Assembly: GCA_937875035.1 (NCBI GenBank)
Contig: CALNCF010000308.1
Location: forward strand, 1 to 7,988
From: an uncultured Sphingobacteriaceae bacterium
GTDB lineage: Bacteria; Bacteroidota; Bacteroidia; Sphingobacteriales; Sphingobacteriaceae
Reading direction: 5' to 3'
DNA: 7,988 nucleotides
The notes beneath the pieces are model-generated. The model was not told where the DNA came from, did no database searches, and saw nothing but the letters and a program-made list of their open reading frames with translations. Position numbers and translations under genes: made by a program. Below, piece by piece: positions 1-6,768 of the stretch (its first letter is position 1; each line of letters opens with the position of its first letter).

Positions 1-344
1 AGGCTGCCGCTTCTAAAGGTCATTTTATCTTTGTAAAATCCGAGTATAAGCAGCTTAAGATAGACCTTGGGGAGGTGCTGTATTTTGAAGGGCTGAAGGA
101 TTATGTGAAGATCTGGATCAGCGGGCAGCCCAAACCTGTGCTGACCCTGATGAGCCTGAAGACCCTGGAAGAGGAACTGCCCCGGGAACAGTTCATGCGG
201 GTGCACCGATCCTTCATTGTTTCCCTGGATAAGATCGAAGCCATCGACCGCGGGCAGATACTGATCAACAAAGAATATATCACCGTGGCCGAGCAATATA
301 AAGAACGCTTCCAGGCATACATCTCCAACCGGTCCATTCATTAG
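1..344 (+). CDS. LytTR-family response regulator, C-terminal DNA-binding domain (5' partial)
   Basis: The reading frame is open from the left edge (first full codon at base 3), so the true start lies outside the window; 113 codons are visible. They form a LytTR DNA-binding domain. A first strand (HFIFVKSEYK) is followed by the I-x-Y-F-E-G-L-K-D-Y-V-K segment, and then by the family hallmark F-M-R-V-H-R-S-F-I-V, which in LytTR proteins lies in the DNA-contacting region. The end (Y-K-E-R-F) is also typical. In Bacteroidota this domain usually follows a CheY-like receiver and is encoded beside a membrane histidine kinase; both would lie to the left and are not seen. The protein would act as a cytoplasmic transcription factor. 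Whether it controls the envelope genes starting 121 bp downstream is not shown by the sequence. The domain call is firm; the target is unknown. Confidence 0.93.
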   Translation, partial: AAASKGHFIFVKSEYKQLKIDLGEVLYFEGLKDYVKIWISGQPKPVLTLMSLKTLEEELPREQFMRVHRSFIVSLDKIEAIDRGQILINKEYITVAEQYKERFQAYISNRSIH

Positions 345-433
345 ACCGTGTGCTTCCGGCGATCATTTAGCCTTGTTCTTCGGCAGACTTAAGGCAAACA
401 TCTATTTCATTCCTGAAGACCCGTACCCTGCTC

Positions 434-451
434 TATCTTTAACGAAAGATA
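434..451 (+). promoter_or_regulatory. Perfect inverted repeat overlapping a promoter-like box upstream of the lipoprotein gene
   Basis: TATCTTT (434-440) and AAAGATA (445-451) form a perfect 7-bp inverted repeat around a 4-base centre, 14 bases before the chosen start codon at 466. The left arm plus one base (TATCTTTA) matches seven of eight positions of the Bacteroidota -7 element TAnnTTTG. No clear TTG -33 box is seen. It could be a promoter with an operator, or a leader hairpin in the mRNA. The repeat itself is certain; its role is inferred. Confidence 0.4.
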
Positions 452-465
452 TCCGTCTTCTTCAC

Positions 466-1278
466 ATGAAAAACACATCATACCTTTTCCTCGCCCTTAC
501 ACTGCTGGCCTTCGTACAAGCCTGTGCAACGAAGCAGTACGACCATACCAGCTGGAATACCGCAGCGGCAGACAGCACCGCAGTACCCAGACAGCATGTT
601 CCCCTGAAAATGTACGACCGCAACAGCAAGCTGAACTATGATATTGCCAACGACCGGGAGAACCTGTACGTGTATATTAAAACTGCTGACCCGCTCACGC
701 AGACACGCATCAGCAGGGCCGGAATGCAGCTCGCCATTGATCCGCAGGGAAAGAAGCTGTTCCCGGTGAGCATCGACTACCCGCTGGCCCATGTCCGGGA
801 GCTGCCGGTTTCCCGCGAAGAGATGCGACCTGCACGGGACCCGGGCAGCCGCGCAGAACGCCGGAAGCAAGCCATGCTATCGCAAACACAGATGATCCTT
901 TCCGGCTTCCGGGAAGCGAACGGCCCCCAGGCATTGGAAACCCCTGACGGCATCCGCGTTTCAATAGACTGGAGCCCTGATGGCATGATGTACTACGAAG
1001 CAAGAATCCCTTTTAAAACATTTTATAAAGAACAGATCAGCGCGTCGGATACGCTCAAACCTTTTAACTTTAGGATCACACTGAACGCATTGCCATCGAT
1101 GGGTGGCGAGGGGTTTGCAGGAGGTCCGCCGCCCGGGGGCGGAGGCTTTCCGGGCGGTGGTGGTCCGGGAGGCCCTCCTCCCGGCGGCGGACAACCGGGC
1201 GGAAGCATGGGCGGAATGAACAGCAGCCTCTTCGTGGAAAGTAATATTTCTTTCCGGATGAAACTTTCACACCCATAA
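466..1278 (+). CDS. Putative outer-membrane lipoprotein with CBM9-like fold and Gly/Pro-rich tail region
   Basis: The 270-residue product starts at ATG 466. The frame is open upstream to a TTG at 373, but only the ATG places a signal peptide at the N-terminus. Residues 1-19 are a hydrophobic leader ending F-V-Q-A before Cys20, a loose Bacteroidota-type lipobox, so the protein is probably lipidated and sits in the envelope. Residues about 45-207 contain strand-rich blocks (K-L-N-Y-D-I, N-L-Y-V-Y-I-K, M-Q-L-A-I-D and near 177 Y-Y-E-A-R-I-P-F). These resemble CBM9-like (DOMON-type) beta-sandwich domains, interrupted by a charged stretch at about 117-137. Residues 212-251 are almost entirely Gly and Pro with a few Phe, Met and Gln. 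A final strand (F-V-E-S-N-I-S-F-R-M) follows. The next gene begins 39 bp later with no terminator between. The CBM9-like call rests on motif impression only; ligand and function are unknown. Confidence 0.8.
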   Translation: MKNTSYLFLALTLLAFVQACATKQYDHTSWNTAAADSTAVPRQHVPLKMYDRNSKLNYDIANDRENLYVYIKTADPLTQTRISRAGMQLAIDPQGKKLFPVSIDYPLAHVRELPVSREEMRPARDPGSRAERRKQAMLSQTQMILSGFREANGPQALETPDGIRVSIDWSPDGMMYYEARIPFKTFYKEQISASDTLKPFNFRITLNALPSMGGEGFAGGPPPGGGGFPGGGGPGGPPPGGGQPGGSMGGMNSSLFVESNISFRMKLSHP

Positions 1279-1317
1279 GTCGTCAAAGCCAGGTACAACT
1301 ATTTTATTTACGCAGCT

Positions 1318-4143
1318 ATGATGAAGATCAACAACATATTTACACCGGTATTCCTGTATTTCTTATGCTGGGGAAGCGCCGCTTTCGCACAGTCGTCGGT
1401 ACAGGGCAGAGTGAACGATGGAAGCAGGCAATGGCTGCCGGGTGTAAGCGTGATCTTACTGAATGCCGGCGATTCATCGCAGGTTAAAGGAACTACAACA
1501 GATGCAGAAGGCTCTTTCCTCATAACCAACATACCACAGGGACGCTATCTCCTGAAAGCGACCTTTATTGGTTATGAAAACTATTTCAGCAGTGTGGATC
1601 TTAAGGGGGAAACATTCCTGGCGGGTACGATCACCCTCCGGGAAAAGAGCAAGCAGCTTGCCGAAGTGGTAGTGAAAGAGCTGATGCCTGTTGCATCGCA
1701 AAAGGGAGATACGACCGAATACAACGCGGGCGCCTTTAAGGTAAACAAGGACGCTAATGCCGAAGACCTGGTCAGCAAGATGCCCGGCGTGACGATGCAG
1801 GACGGCAAAGCCTATGCCCAGGGTGAGGAGATCAAAAAGGTGCTTGTCGACGGAAAAGAGTTCTTCGGGGACGATGCCAGCATCGCCCTGAAAAATCTTC
1901 CCGCCGAGATCATCGAGAAAGTGCAGGTATTCGACAAGAAAAGCGACCAGGCCTTGCTCACGGGCTTTGAGGACGGCAATACCAGCAAAACCATCAACAT
2001 TGTTACCAAGCCCCAGTTCAGGAATGGCGTTTTCGGGAAAGTATATGCAGGATATGGGACCTCCGACCGCTACCTCGCGGGAGGGAATATCAATTTCTTC
2101 CAGGGAGCGCGCCGCATCTCCGTGATCGGGCTTTCGAACAATGTAAACCAGCAGAACTTTTCTTCGCAGGACCTGCTGGGCGTATCCTCGGGAAGCTCCG
2201 GCGGACAGCGTGCCGGCTTCGGTGGCATGGGAAGGCCAGGCGGAGGAGGTCCTCCGGGCGGTGGACCAAGAGGCGGCGGTGGCAGCGCTTCCAATTTCCT
2301 GGTGGGACAGAACAACGGGATCAACACGAATAATTCCATCGGCTTCAACTACATCGATACCTGGGGAAAGAAATGGAAGGTGAACGGAAGCTATTTCTTC
2401 AACAATACATCGAACAATACCATATCGGACATTAACCGGGAATATTTCCTGAGCGACAGCACCAGCCAGTTCTACCGGGAGAGCAGCCGTTCGAACAGCT
2501 CGAACTATAATCACCGGATGAACCTGCGCATGGAGTACACCATCGATTCGATGAACTCGCTCATTATAACCCCTGCGCTGAGCATACAGAAGAACCGCAC
2601 GGAAAAGCTGCTGAGCGGCGCAACCATCTCGAACGAGGATACGCTGCTAAACCGTACGGGCAACAATACACTGAACAATAACACCGGCTATAATTTTTCT
2701 AATTCGTTCCTGTACCGTCACCGTTTCAGTAAGGAAGGAAGAACGATCTCGGCAAACCTGAGCACCTCCGTATCCGACCGCGACGGCTCCGGAAGCCTGG
2801 AGTCGGATACCTATACCGCGGCCGGCGATTCCAGCTATGTGACCAGCCAGCAAAGCAGGAACGCGACCAATACCTATAACCTGTCATCAAACATCAACTA
2901 TACGGAACCGATCGGGAAGAAGGCGCAGCTCATGCTGAACTATGCACCCTCCTATTCGGAAAATCTTGCCGACAGGCAAACCCGGAACCCTGACCCGGGA
3001 ACACAGGAATATTCGAACCTGGATTCTGCTCTTTCAAACCGTTACCGTAATACCAGCACGACACAGCGTGGTGGTACGGCCCTGCGTTACCGCGGAACAA
3101 GGCTGAGCCTTTCCGCATCGCTCGATTACCAGTCGGTGTCATTGGATGGCAGACAATCGTTCCCTCGTTCCCTGATCACCCGACACACCTTTAACAACTG
3201 GATGCCGGGCGCGAATATGGAATTCCGCTTCACCAAGAAAACGAATATCCGTTTCAACTATAACACCAGCACCAGCCTGCCTTCCATCACACAATTACAG
3301 GATGTGATCGACAACAGCAATGCGCTGCAGCTGAGCGCGGGTAATCCCGACCTGCAACAGCAATACAGTCACAGCCTGGGGGCTCACTTCGGAACCGTAA
3401 GCCCTTCGGGCACCAAGACATTTTTCGTATTTGTGAACGGGAGCCTTTCTGAAGATTACATCAGCAATTCCAGCTTCACCGCCACACGGGATACCGTGCT
3501 CGACAACGGCATTATTCTTTCGCAGGGCGGACAGCTTACCCGGCCGGTGAACCTGGAGGGCTATCGCAACCTGCGTTCCTTCCTGGTATTCGGATTTCCC
3601 TTCGCGAAGATCAGGAGCAATATCAATGTGAACGGCGGGCTTACCTATACCCGGCTTCCCGGGCTGATCAACAACATCAGCAATTTTTCGAACAGCTATA
3701 CCATGAACAGCGGATTGATGCTGAGCAGCAATATCAGCCAGAACATCGACTTCAGGGTTTCCTATAATTCCAGCTATAACATCGTGAGCAACAGCATCCA
3801 GACCAGCTCGAACCAGGATTACTATTCGGGTGTGGCTTCGGCAAGGATCAACCTCGTGCCGGCCAAACATTTTGTGCTGAACAGTGACGCGAGCTATACG
3901 CATTACGTAGGACTGAACAGCGCTTACAACCCGAAGATCCTGTTATGGAATGCGGGGGTAGGCTATAAGTTTATGAAGAATGAATCGGCGGAAATCCGCC
4001 TGTCGGTTTATGACCTGCTTAACCAGAACCAGAGCCTGGCCAGGAATGTGACCAATACATATATCGAAGATACCCAGACACAGATCCTGAAGCAGTATTT
4101 CATGCTGACCTTCACCTATAACCTGAGAGATTTCAGATCATAA
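1318..4143 (+). CDS. TonB-dependent-receptor-like outer-membrane beta-barrel protein (OMP_b-brl_3 type)
   Basis: The 941-residue protein has a Sec signal peptide at 1-24 (ending S-A-A-F-A). A carboxypeptidase-regulatory-like beta-sandwich follows at about 27-110 (V-Q-G-R-V-N-D, L-P-G-V-S-V, G-R-Y-L-L-K-A). A plug-like domain lies at about 115-230 (A-E-D-L-V-S-K-M-P-G-V, K-V-L-V-D-G-K-E-F-F-G-D-D, N-I-V-T-K-P). The long barrel runs to the C-terminus, whose last strand ends F-T-Y-N-L-R-D-F. This is the architecture of the barrel family often annotated 'outer membrane beta-barrel family protein', related to TonB-dependent transporters. Residues 300-322 are a Gly/Pro-rich insertion in the first part of the barrel, probably a loop, recalling the tract in the preceding lipoprotein. 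Two adjacent ATGs (1318, 1321) are both usable. No SusD-like partner is adjacent, so a standard Sus glycan importer is not indicated; substrate unknown. It lies 39 bp after the lipoprotein gene and 31 bp before the dioxygenase gene, consistent with one operon. Confidence 0.93.
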   Translation: MMKINNIFTPVFLYFLCWGSAAFAQSSVQGRVNDGSRQWLPGVSVILLNAGDSSQVKGTTTDAEGSFLITNIPQGRYLLKATFIGYENYFSSVDLKGETFLAGTITLREKSKQLAEVVVKELMPVASQKGDTTEYNAGAFKVNKDANAEDLVSKMPGVTMQDGKAYAQGEEIKKVLVDGKEFFGDDASIALKNLPAEIIEKVQVFDKKSDQALLTGFEDGNTSKTINIVTKPQFRNGVFGKVYAGYGTSDRYLAGGNINFFQGARRISVIGLSNNVNQQNFSSQDLLGVSSGSSGGQRAGFGGMGRPGGGGPPGGGPRGGGGSASNFLVGQNNGINTNNSIGFNYIDTWGKKWKVNGSYFFNNTSNNTISDINREYFLSDSTSQFYRESSRSNSSNYNHRMNLRMEYTIDSMNSLIITPALSIQKNRTEKLLSGATISNEDTLLNRTGNNTLNNNTGYNFSNSFLYRHRFSKEGRTISANLSTSVSDRDGSGSLESDTYTAAGDSSYVTSQQSRNATNTYNLSSNINYTEPIGKKAQLMLNYAPSYSENLADRQTRNPDPGTQEYSNLDSALSNRYRNTSTTQRGGTALRYRGTRLSLSASLDYQSVSLDGRQSFPRSLITRHTFNNWMPGANMEFRFTKKTNIRFNYNTSTSLPSITQLQDVIDNSNALQLSAGNPDLQQQYSHSLGAHFGTVSPSGTKTFFVFVNGSLSEDYISNSSFTATRDTVLDNGIILSQGGQLTRPVNLEGYRNLRSFLVFGFPFAKIRSNINVNGGLTYTRLPGLINNISNFSNSYTMNSGLMLSSNISQNIDFRVSYNSSYNIVSNSIQTSSNQDYYSGVASARINLVPAKHFVLNSDASYTHYVGLNSAYNPKILLWNAGVGYKFMKNESAEIRLSVYDLLNQNQSLARNVTNTYIEDTQTQILKQYFMLTFTYNLRDFRS

Positions 4144-4174
4144 ATAACACACTTTAACCTGCTAAACTTATTTT

Positions 4175-5221
4175 ATGAACAGAAGAGACATTTTAAAGAC
4201 CGCAGGGATGGCCGGGATCGTATCCCTCTTTCCTTTCGGCAGATCGCGCGCAAGCAAGGCAGCGATCAACAGATTACAAAAAGAACTATGGCTGGAGAAC
4301 GGAGCCTGTGTGCTGATCCCGCAGGAAACCGCGGGGCCATATCCTTTCGACCTGAGCAGCAATGCAGACATGTTCCGGCAGGATATTACCGAAGGCAACG
4401 CCGGAACACCGCTGAACCTGACTCTGACCGTAGTGAACATTAACAATAACTGCAGCCCTGTACAAAATGCGCGGGTAGACATCTGGCACTGCGACAAGGA
4501 CGGGTATTATTCAGCCTATAATAACCAGCCCGGTTACTTAGGAACACGCAACAATGTAGGCAAGACCTTCTTCAGAGGCATACAGCTTACGGATAACAAC
4601 GGGCAGGTAACCTTTAAAACGATCTACCCGGGATGGTACACCGGCAGGGTAACTCACATTCATATGCAGGTATTCCTGAACTCGCTGCTGAGCGCCACTT
4701 CTCAGATGGCTTTTCCCGACGCCCTCAATACCAGTGTATATACGACTTCGCTTTACTCAGCGCACGGGCAGAACCAGATCAAGAACGCAACAGACAACGT
4801 GTTCTCCGACAGCTCAAACACCCAATACGAAATGCTGGATATTACCGATGACGGCTCCGGGGGATATAATGCCTCCCTAACCATCGGGATCGCAGTACCA
4901 CTTACCGGGGTGATCAACCTGGAACCGGAAACAGGCGGGCAGTTCAGGCTTGAGCAAAATTATCCGAACCCTTTCGGTGAGTATACCACGATCCCCTTTA
5001 CCCTCACCAATCCTTCGCATGTGCTGATGGAATTATACGATATGCAAGGTCGCAAAGTATTGCAGCTTGCCGATAGCCGTATGGATGCAGGTAAGCAGGA
5101 GATCAGGATGGATAAACGAGGGAATGCCGCATCGCTCTCCGGGCGCAGCTATATTTACCAGCTGACGGTTACGAATGAGAACGGCACTTTCCGCCAATGC
5201 AAGGTCCTTGCTATGCAATAG
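4175..5221 (+). CDS. Exported intradiol ring-cleavage dioxygenase homologue with T9SS C-terminal sorting domain
   Basis: The 348-residue product begins M-N-R-R-D-I-L-K followed by a hydrophobic stretch to about residue 21, a twin-arginine-like leader. The catalytic domain spans about 38-245. It has E-T-A-G-P-Y-P at 51-57, V-D-I-W-H-C-D at 101-107 and T-H-I-H at 160-163. By comparison with protocatechuate 3,4-dioxygenase, the four non-haem Fe(III) ligands are all present: Tyr112 (G-Y-Y), Tyr155 (P-G-W-Y), His161 and His163. Such enzymes open catechol-type rings between the two hydroxyls using O2. Residues about 257-348 form a type A T9SS sorting domain (Q-N-Y-P-N-P-F at 261-267, then L-Y-D-M-Q-G-R-K-V), predicting export across the outer membrane and surface attachment or release. 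It is the third gene of the envelope operon, and a strong terminator follows. The native substrate cannot be read from sequence and may be a catechol, an aromatic polymer fragment or something else. Enzyme-fold and sorting-domain calls are firm; true Tat use is less certain. Confidence 0.93.
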   Translation: MNRRDILKTAGMAGIVSLFPFGRSRASKAAINRLQKELWLENGACVLIPQETAGPYPFDLSSNADMFRQDITEGNAGTPLNLTLTVVNINNNCSPVQNARVDIWHCDKDGYYSAYNNQPGYLGTRNNVGKTFFRGIQLTDNNGQVTFKTIYPGWYTGRVTHIHMQVFLNSLLSATSQMAFPDALNTSVYTTSLYSAHGQNQIKNATDNVFSDSSNTQYEMLDITDDGSGGYNASLTIGIAVPLTGVINLEPETGGQFRLEQNYPNPFGEYTTIPFTLTNPSHVLMELYDMQGRKVLQLADSRMDAGKQEIRMDKRGNAASLSGRSYIYQLTVTNENGTFRQCKVLAMQ

Positions 5222-5244
5222 CTTTATAAGGGTTTGAAAACAAT

Positions 5245-5276
5245 AAGGTTCTTCAGGTACAATGCTGAAGAACCTT
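5245..5276. terminator. Bidirectional rho-independent terminator between convergent genes
   Basis: A perfect 12-bp stem (5245-5256 with 5265-5276) encloses an 8-base loop. On the plus strand it is followed by a T-rich run (TTTCTTTTC), and on the minus strand by a T-rich stretch (TTATTGTTTT). It lies 23 bases after the dioxygenase stop and 12 bases beyond the stop of the convergent DUF1328 gene, so it can end both transcripts. Confidence 0.9.
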
Positions 5277-5288
5277 TCTTTTCAGGGA

Positions 5289-5465
5289 TCATCTCTTAAA
5301 GAACGCGGCGCCGAGAATGAGGCTGCCTACCAGCAATACCAGGAAAATAAAGAAGATGATCTTAGCAACTGCTGCCGCCCCGGCAGCAATGTCTGTGAAT
5401 CCGAATATCGCGGCGATAACAGCGATAACGAAGAAGATGGCTGTCCATTTTAACATAACTTTCAT
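5289..5465 (-). CDS. DUF1328 / UPF0391 family small membrane protein
   Basis: This 58-residue protein is read on the minus strand from ATG at 5465 to TGA at 5289. The frame stays open further upstream, but the extra N-terminal residues are Cys/Arg-rich and unlike the family, so the start M-K-V-M-L-K-W is chosen; the Met at 5456 (M-L-K-W) is also possible and gives the commonest family start. Two hydrophobic segments (about 8-22 and 34-54) flank the conserved G-F-T-D-I-A-A-G-A-A-A-V-A-K-I region, matching the short two-helix DUF1328 proteins widespread in bacteria. The family has no settled function; some members are reported to respond to stress. The gene stands alone, convergent with the dioxygenase operon and divergent from the DUF3667 gene. 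Confidence 0.9.
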   Translation of the reverse strand: MKVMLKWTAIFFVIAVIAAIFGFTDIAAGAAAVAKIIFFIFLVLLVGSLILGAAFFKR

Positions 5466-5659
5466 TTTTTGGTTTCTGTAAGGATGCCTGCAAACATGGT
5501 TCCATGCCCGGCAGCACCCTGTATTGCCCGGGCAGCGCTTTTCCCGGGAAAAAAAACCACAAAGCGGGCACAAAAAGACCATCCGGGCCCTTGCTGCAGG
5601 AAGCCGTTTCCACATCCTGATATTTTTAATATCTTGGCTCATCTTCATTTTAACCCGAT
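5466..5659. other. Divergent intergenic region with GC palindromes
   Basis: These 194 bases separate the minus-strand DUF1328 gene from the plus-strand DUF3667 gene and must hold both promoters. GCCCGGGC (5526-5533) and the 14-bp perfect palindrome TTTTCCCGGGAAAA (5539-5552) lie six bases apart, followed by an A-run to 5556. TATCTTGG at 5630-5637, 22 bases before the DUF3667 start, resembles the Bacteroidota -7 box with one mismatch. No convincing box was found for the minus-strand gene, and no RNA gene was recognised here. Confidence 0.5.
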
Positions 5660-6376
5660 ATGCATACCTGTCTTAACTGCGGAAACACCTACGAAAAGAA
5701 CTTTTGTAACGAATGCGGACAAAAGGCGGTCAGGAGATTCAGCATCAAAGGTGTGCTCCACGACCTCCCGCACTCGGTCTTCCATGTAGACAAGGGTATA
5801 ATGAAGAATGTTAAAAGCATTCTCCATCCGCAGGAATCAGTCTTCGGATATATACACGGAAAAAGGGTATCCTTTTTTAACCCGGTGCTGTTCTTCCTCC
5901 TTACGCTGGGGTTCATTATGCTCGCTGAGCACTTCATGGGCAAAGAGCTGGAATATATAATGAACCTGGAAGCCTGGGACGGTAAGATGTATGATGTAGG
6001 CGCCATACTGAGCACGAATTTCAAGTATATGCTGCTCTTCGCGGCCTTCCTGTTTGCCCTGCCCTCCTATTTTCTTTATAAAAAATCGTCGGGGTTCAAT
6101 TATGCCGAACAGGTGGTTTCGTATATCTTCATCATGGGCTATATGAACGTGGCCTACCTGCTCTTCCTGCCTTTTCCTTTTATGGGCAACTACCCTTTCA
6201 ACTATGCGACCCCGGCGGCTCTGCTCCTGTTCACCGGGCTGGTCTTCCGCCAGAAGAATATCCTGCTGAGCCTTATTAAACCTGTGATCATTATCGGGAT
6301 AGGCTTCGGGCTGTTCATTGCTTTCAATGTGTGCATGGGCTTCCTGGTGATCCTTATCCAACAGCTCTCGCACTGA
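5660..6376 (+). CDS. DUF3667 domain-containing membrane protein with N-terminal zinc ribbon
   Basis: The 238-residue protein begins with a four-cysteine motif (Cys4, Cys7, Cys16, Cys19, the last in C-N-E-C-G-Q-K) expected to bind one zinc. An amphipathic region with F-H-V-D-K-G-I and H-P-Q-E-S-V follows. Hydrophobic segments lie at about 73-91, 121-140, 151-173, 184-196 and 204-233. The N-terminal C-x-N-C/C-x-x-C-G-Q pattern, the downstream D-x-G-I and P-x-x motifs and the membrane half match the DUF3667 family, common in Bacteroidota and of unknown function. With no signal peptide, the zinc ribbon should be cytoplasmic. The gene appears to be alone: 194 bases separate it from the divergent gene and 93 bases from the next. 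The family call is confident; no role is inferred. Confidence 0.9.
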   Translation: MHTCLNCGNTYEKNFCNECGQKAVRRFSIKGVLHDLPHSVFHVDKGIMKNVKSILHPQESVFGYIHGKRVSFFNPVLFFLLTLGFIMLAEHFMGKELEYIMNLEAWDGKMYDVGAILSTNFKYMLLFAAFLFALPSYFLYKKSSGFNYAEQVVSYIFIMGYMNVAYLLFLPFPFMGNYPFNYATPAALLLFTGLVFRQKNILLSLIKPVIIIGIGFGLFIAFNVCMGFLVILIQQLSH

Positions 6377-6436
6377 CCCTGAGAATTATATAAGTCTTTC
6401 GCTGAATCGTATAAAACGAATGGACGAATGGCTCCG

Positions 6437-6444
6437 GATATTTG
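6437..6444 (+). promoter_or_regulatory. Possible -7 promoter element for the HMA gene
   Basis: GATATTTG differs at one position from the Bacteroidota consensus TAnnTTTG and lies 25 bases before the ATG at 6470, a workable distance for a short leader. No clear TTG -33 box was found at the usual spacing, so support is weak. Confidence 0.3.
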
Positions 6445-6469
6445 TATCATTCAAAAAACAAATCCGATC

Positions 6470-6682
6470 ATGAAAACACTTCAATTTAAAACCAATATCA
6501 AATGCGATGGCTGCCTAGCCAAGGTAAGTCCTTTCCTCAACGGGCTGGAAGATATCCGGAAATGGGAGGTAAACATCCTGACCCCTGAAAAGATACTGAC
6601 CGTAGAAACGGCATCGCTGAGCGCAGGAGAGATCCAGGCCGTGGTGCGCGAAGCAGGATTTACCGCGGAGGAGATCAAATAA
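6470..6682 (+). CDS. Stand-alone HMA-like heavy-metal-binding (metallochaperone-type) protein
   Basis: This 70-residue protein starts at ATG 6470. An earlier in-frame ATG at 6428 is open, but it would add 14 residues before the typical M-K-T-L-Q-F-K-T first strand and would overlap the promoter-like box. The fold pattern is beta (3-10), a metal loop with Cys12-Asp-Gly-Cys15, helix (16-28), beta (31-37), beta (41-48), helix (52-63) and final strand, as in CopZ/Atx1-like HMA domains. Such proteins bind Cu(I) or other soft metals through the two cysteines and pass them to pumps. The loop reads N-I-K-C-D-G-C rather than the common G-M-T-C-x-x-C, so the metal and exact role are uncertain. The gene precedes a His-rich protein and a TolC-like efflux gene but has its own terminator, so it is a separate unit in the same metal-handling neighbourhood. 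Confidence 0.83.
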   Translation: MKTLQFKTNIKCDGCLAKVSPFLNGLEDIRKWEVNILTPEKILTVETASLSAGEIQAVVREAGFTAEEIK

Positions 6683-6688
6683 ATGGGA

Positions 6689-6707
6689 AAGCGGCGTTTT
6701 GCCGCTT
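6689..6707 (+). terminator. Rho-independent terminator after the HMA gene
   Basis: AAGCGGC (6689-6695) and GCCGCTT (6701-6707) pair as a perfect 7-bp GC-rich stem with a 5-base loop, followed by CTTTTATA. It lies 6 bases after the HMA stop codon, the normal place for an intrinsic terminator. Confidence 0.85.
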
Positions 6708-6753
6708 CTTTTATACCGGAATGATCTAAAAAAGAAAAATTCAATTCTTTCCT

Positions 6754-6761
6754 TATCTTTG
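6754..6761 (+). promoter_or_regulatory. Bacteroidota -7 promoter element for the His-rich gene
   Basis: TATCTTTG is a full match to the TAnnTTTG consensus of the primary Bacteroidota sigma factor. It ends only 7 bases before the ATG at 6769, so transcription would start at or just before the start codon, giving a nearly leaderless mRNA. The region upstream is A-rich and lacks a clear TTG -33 box. Confidence 0.65.
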
Positions 6762-6768
6762 GTCGAAC

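Noticed and set aside
26..33. TATCTTTG, a perfect -7 box match near the left edge
   Set aside because: It lies inside the LytTR coding region (codons for F-I-F-V), 440 bases from the next start, and is better explained as coding sequence.
366..397. Weak inverted repeat GCCTT...AAGGC between the LytTR and lipoprotein genes
   Set aside because: Only five base pairs with a 16-base loop and no T-run; not distinguishable from chance and not a usable terminator.
373..465. TTG-started N-terminal extension of the lipoprotein
   Set aside because: It would put 31 non-hydrophobic residues before a clear lipoprotein signal peptide and would cover the inverted repeat; ATG 466 fits better.
1099..1218. 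GC-rich G/C-run DNA as a tandem repeat or CRISPR-like element
   Set aside because: There are no regular repeat units or spacers; it is coding sequence for a Gly/Pro-rich tract in frame with the lipoprotein.
1474..2514. 346-codon open frame on the minus strand opposite the barrel gene
   Set aside because: It lies wholly antisense to a clearly recognised outer-membrane protein. Its translation shows no domain or signal and looks like a composition-driven shadow.
5262..5453. 63-codon plus-strand frame opposite the DUF1328 gene
   Set aside because: It starts inside the terminator loop and is antisense to a recognised family member. The translation is highly charged with no known motif.
5466..5648. 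Upstream extension of the DUF1328 frame on the minus strand
   Set aside because: The extension is Cys/Arg-rich, crosses the GC palindromes and nearly reaches the divergent gene. Family members start at the M-K-V-M-L-K-W or M-L-K-W position.
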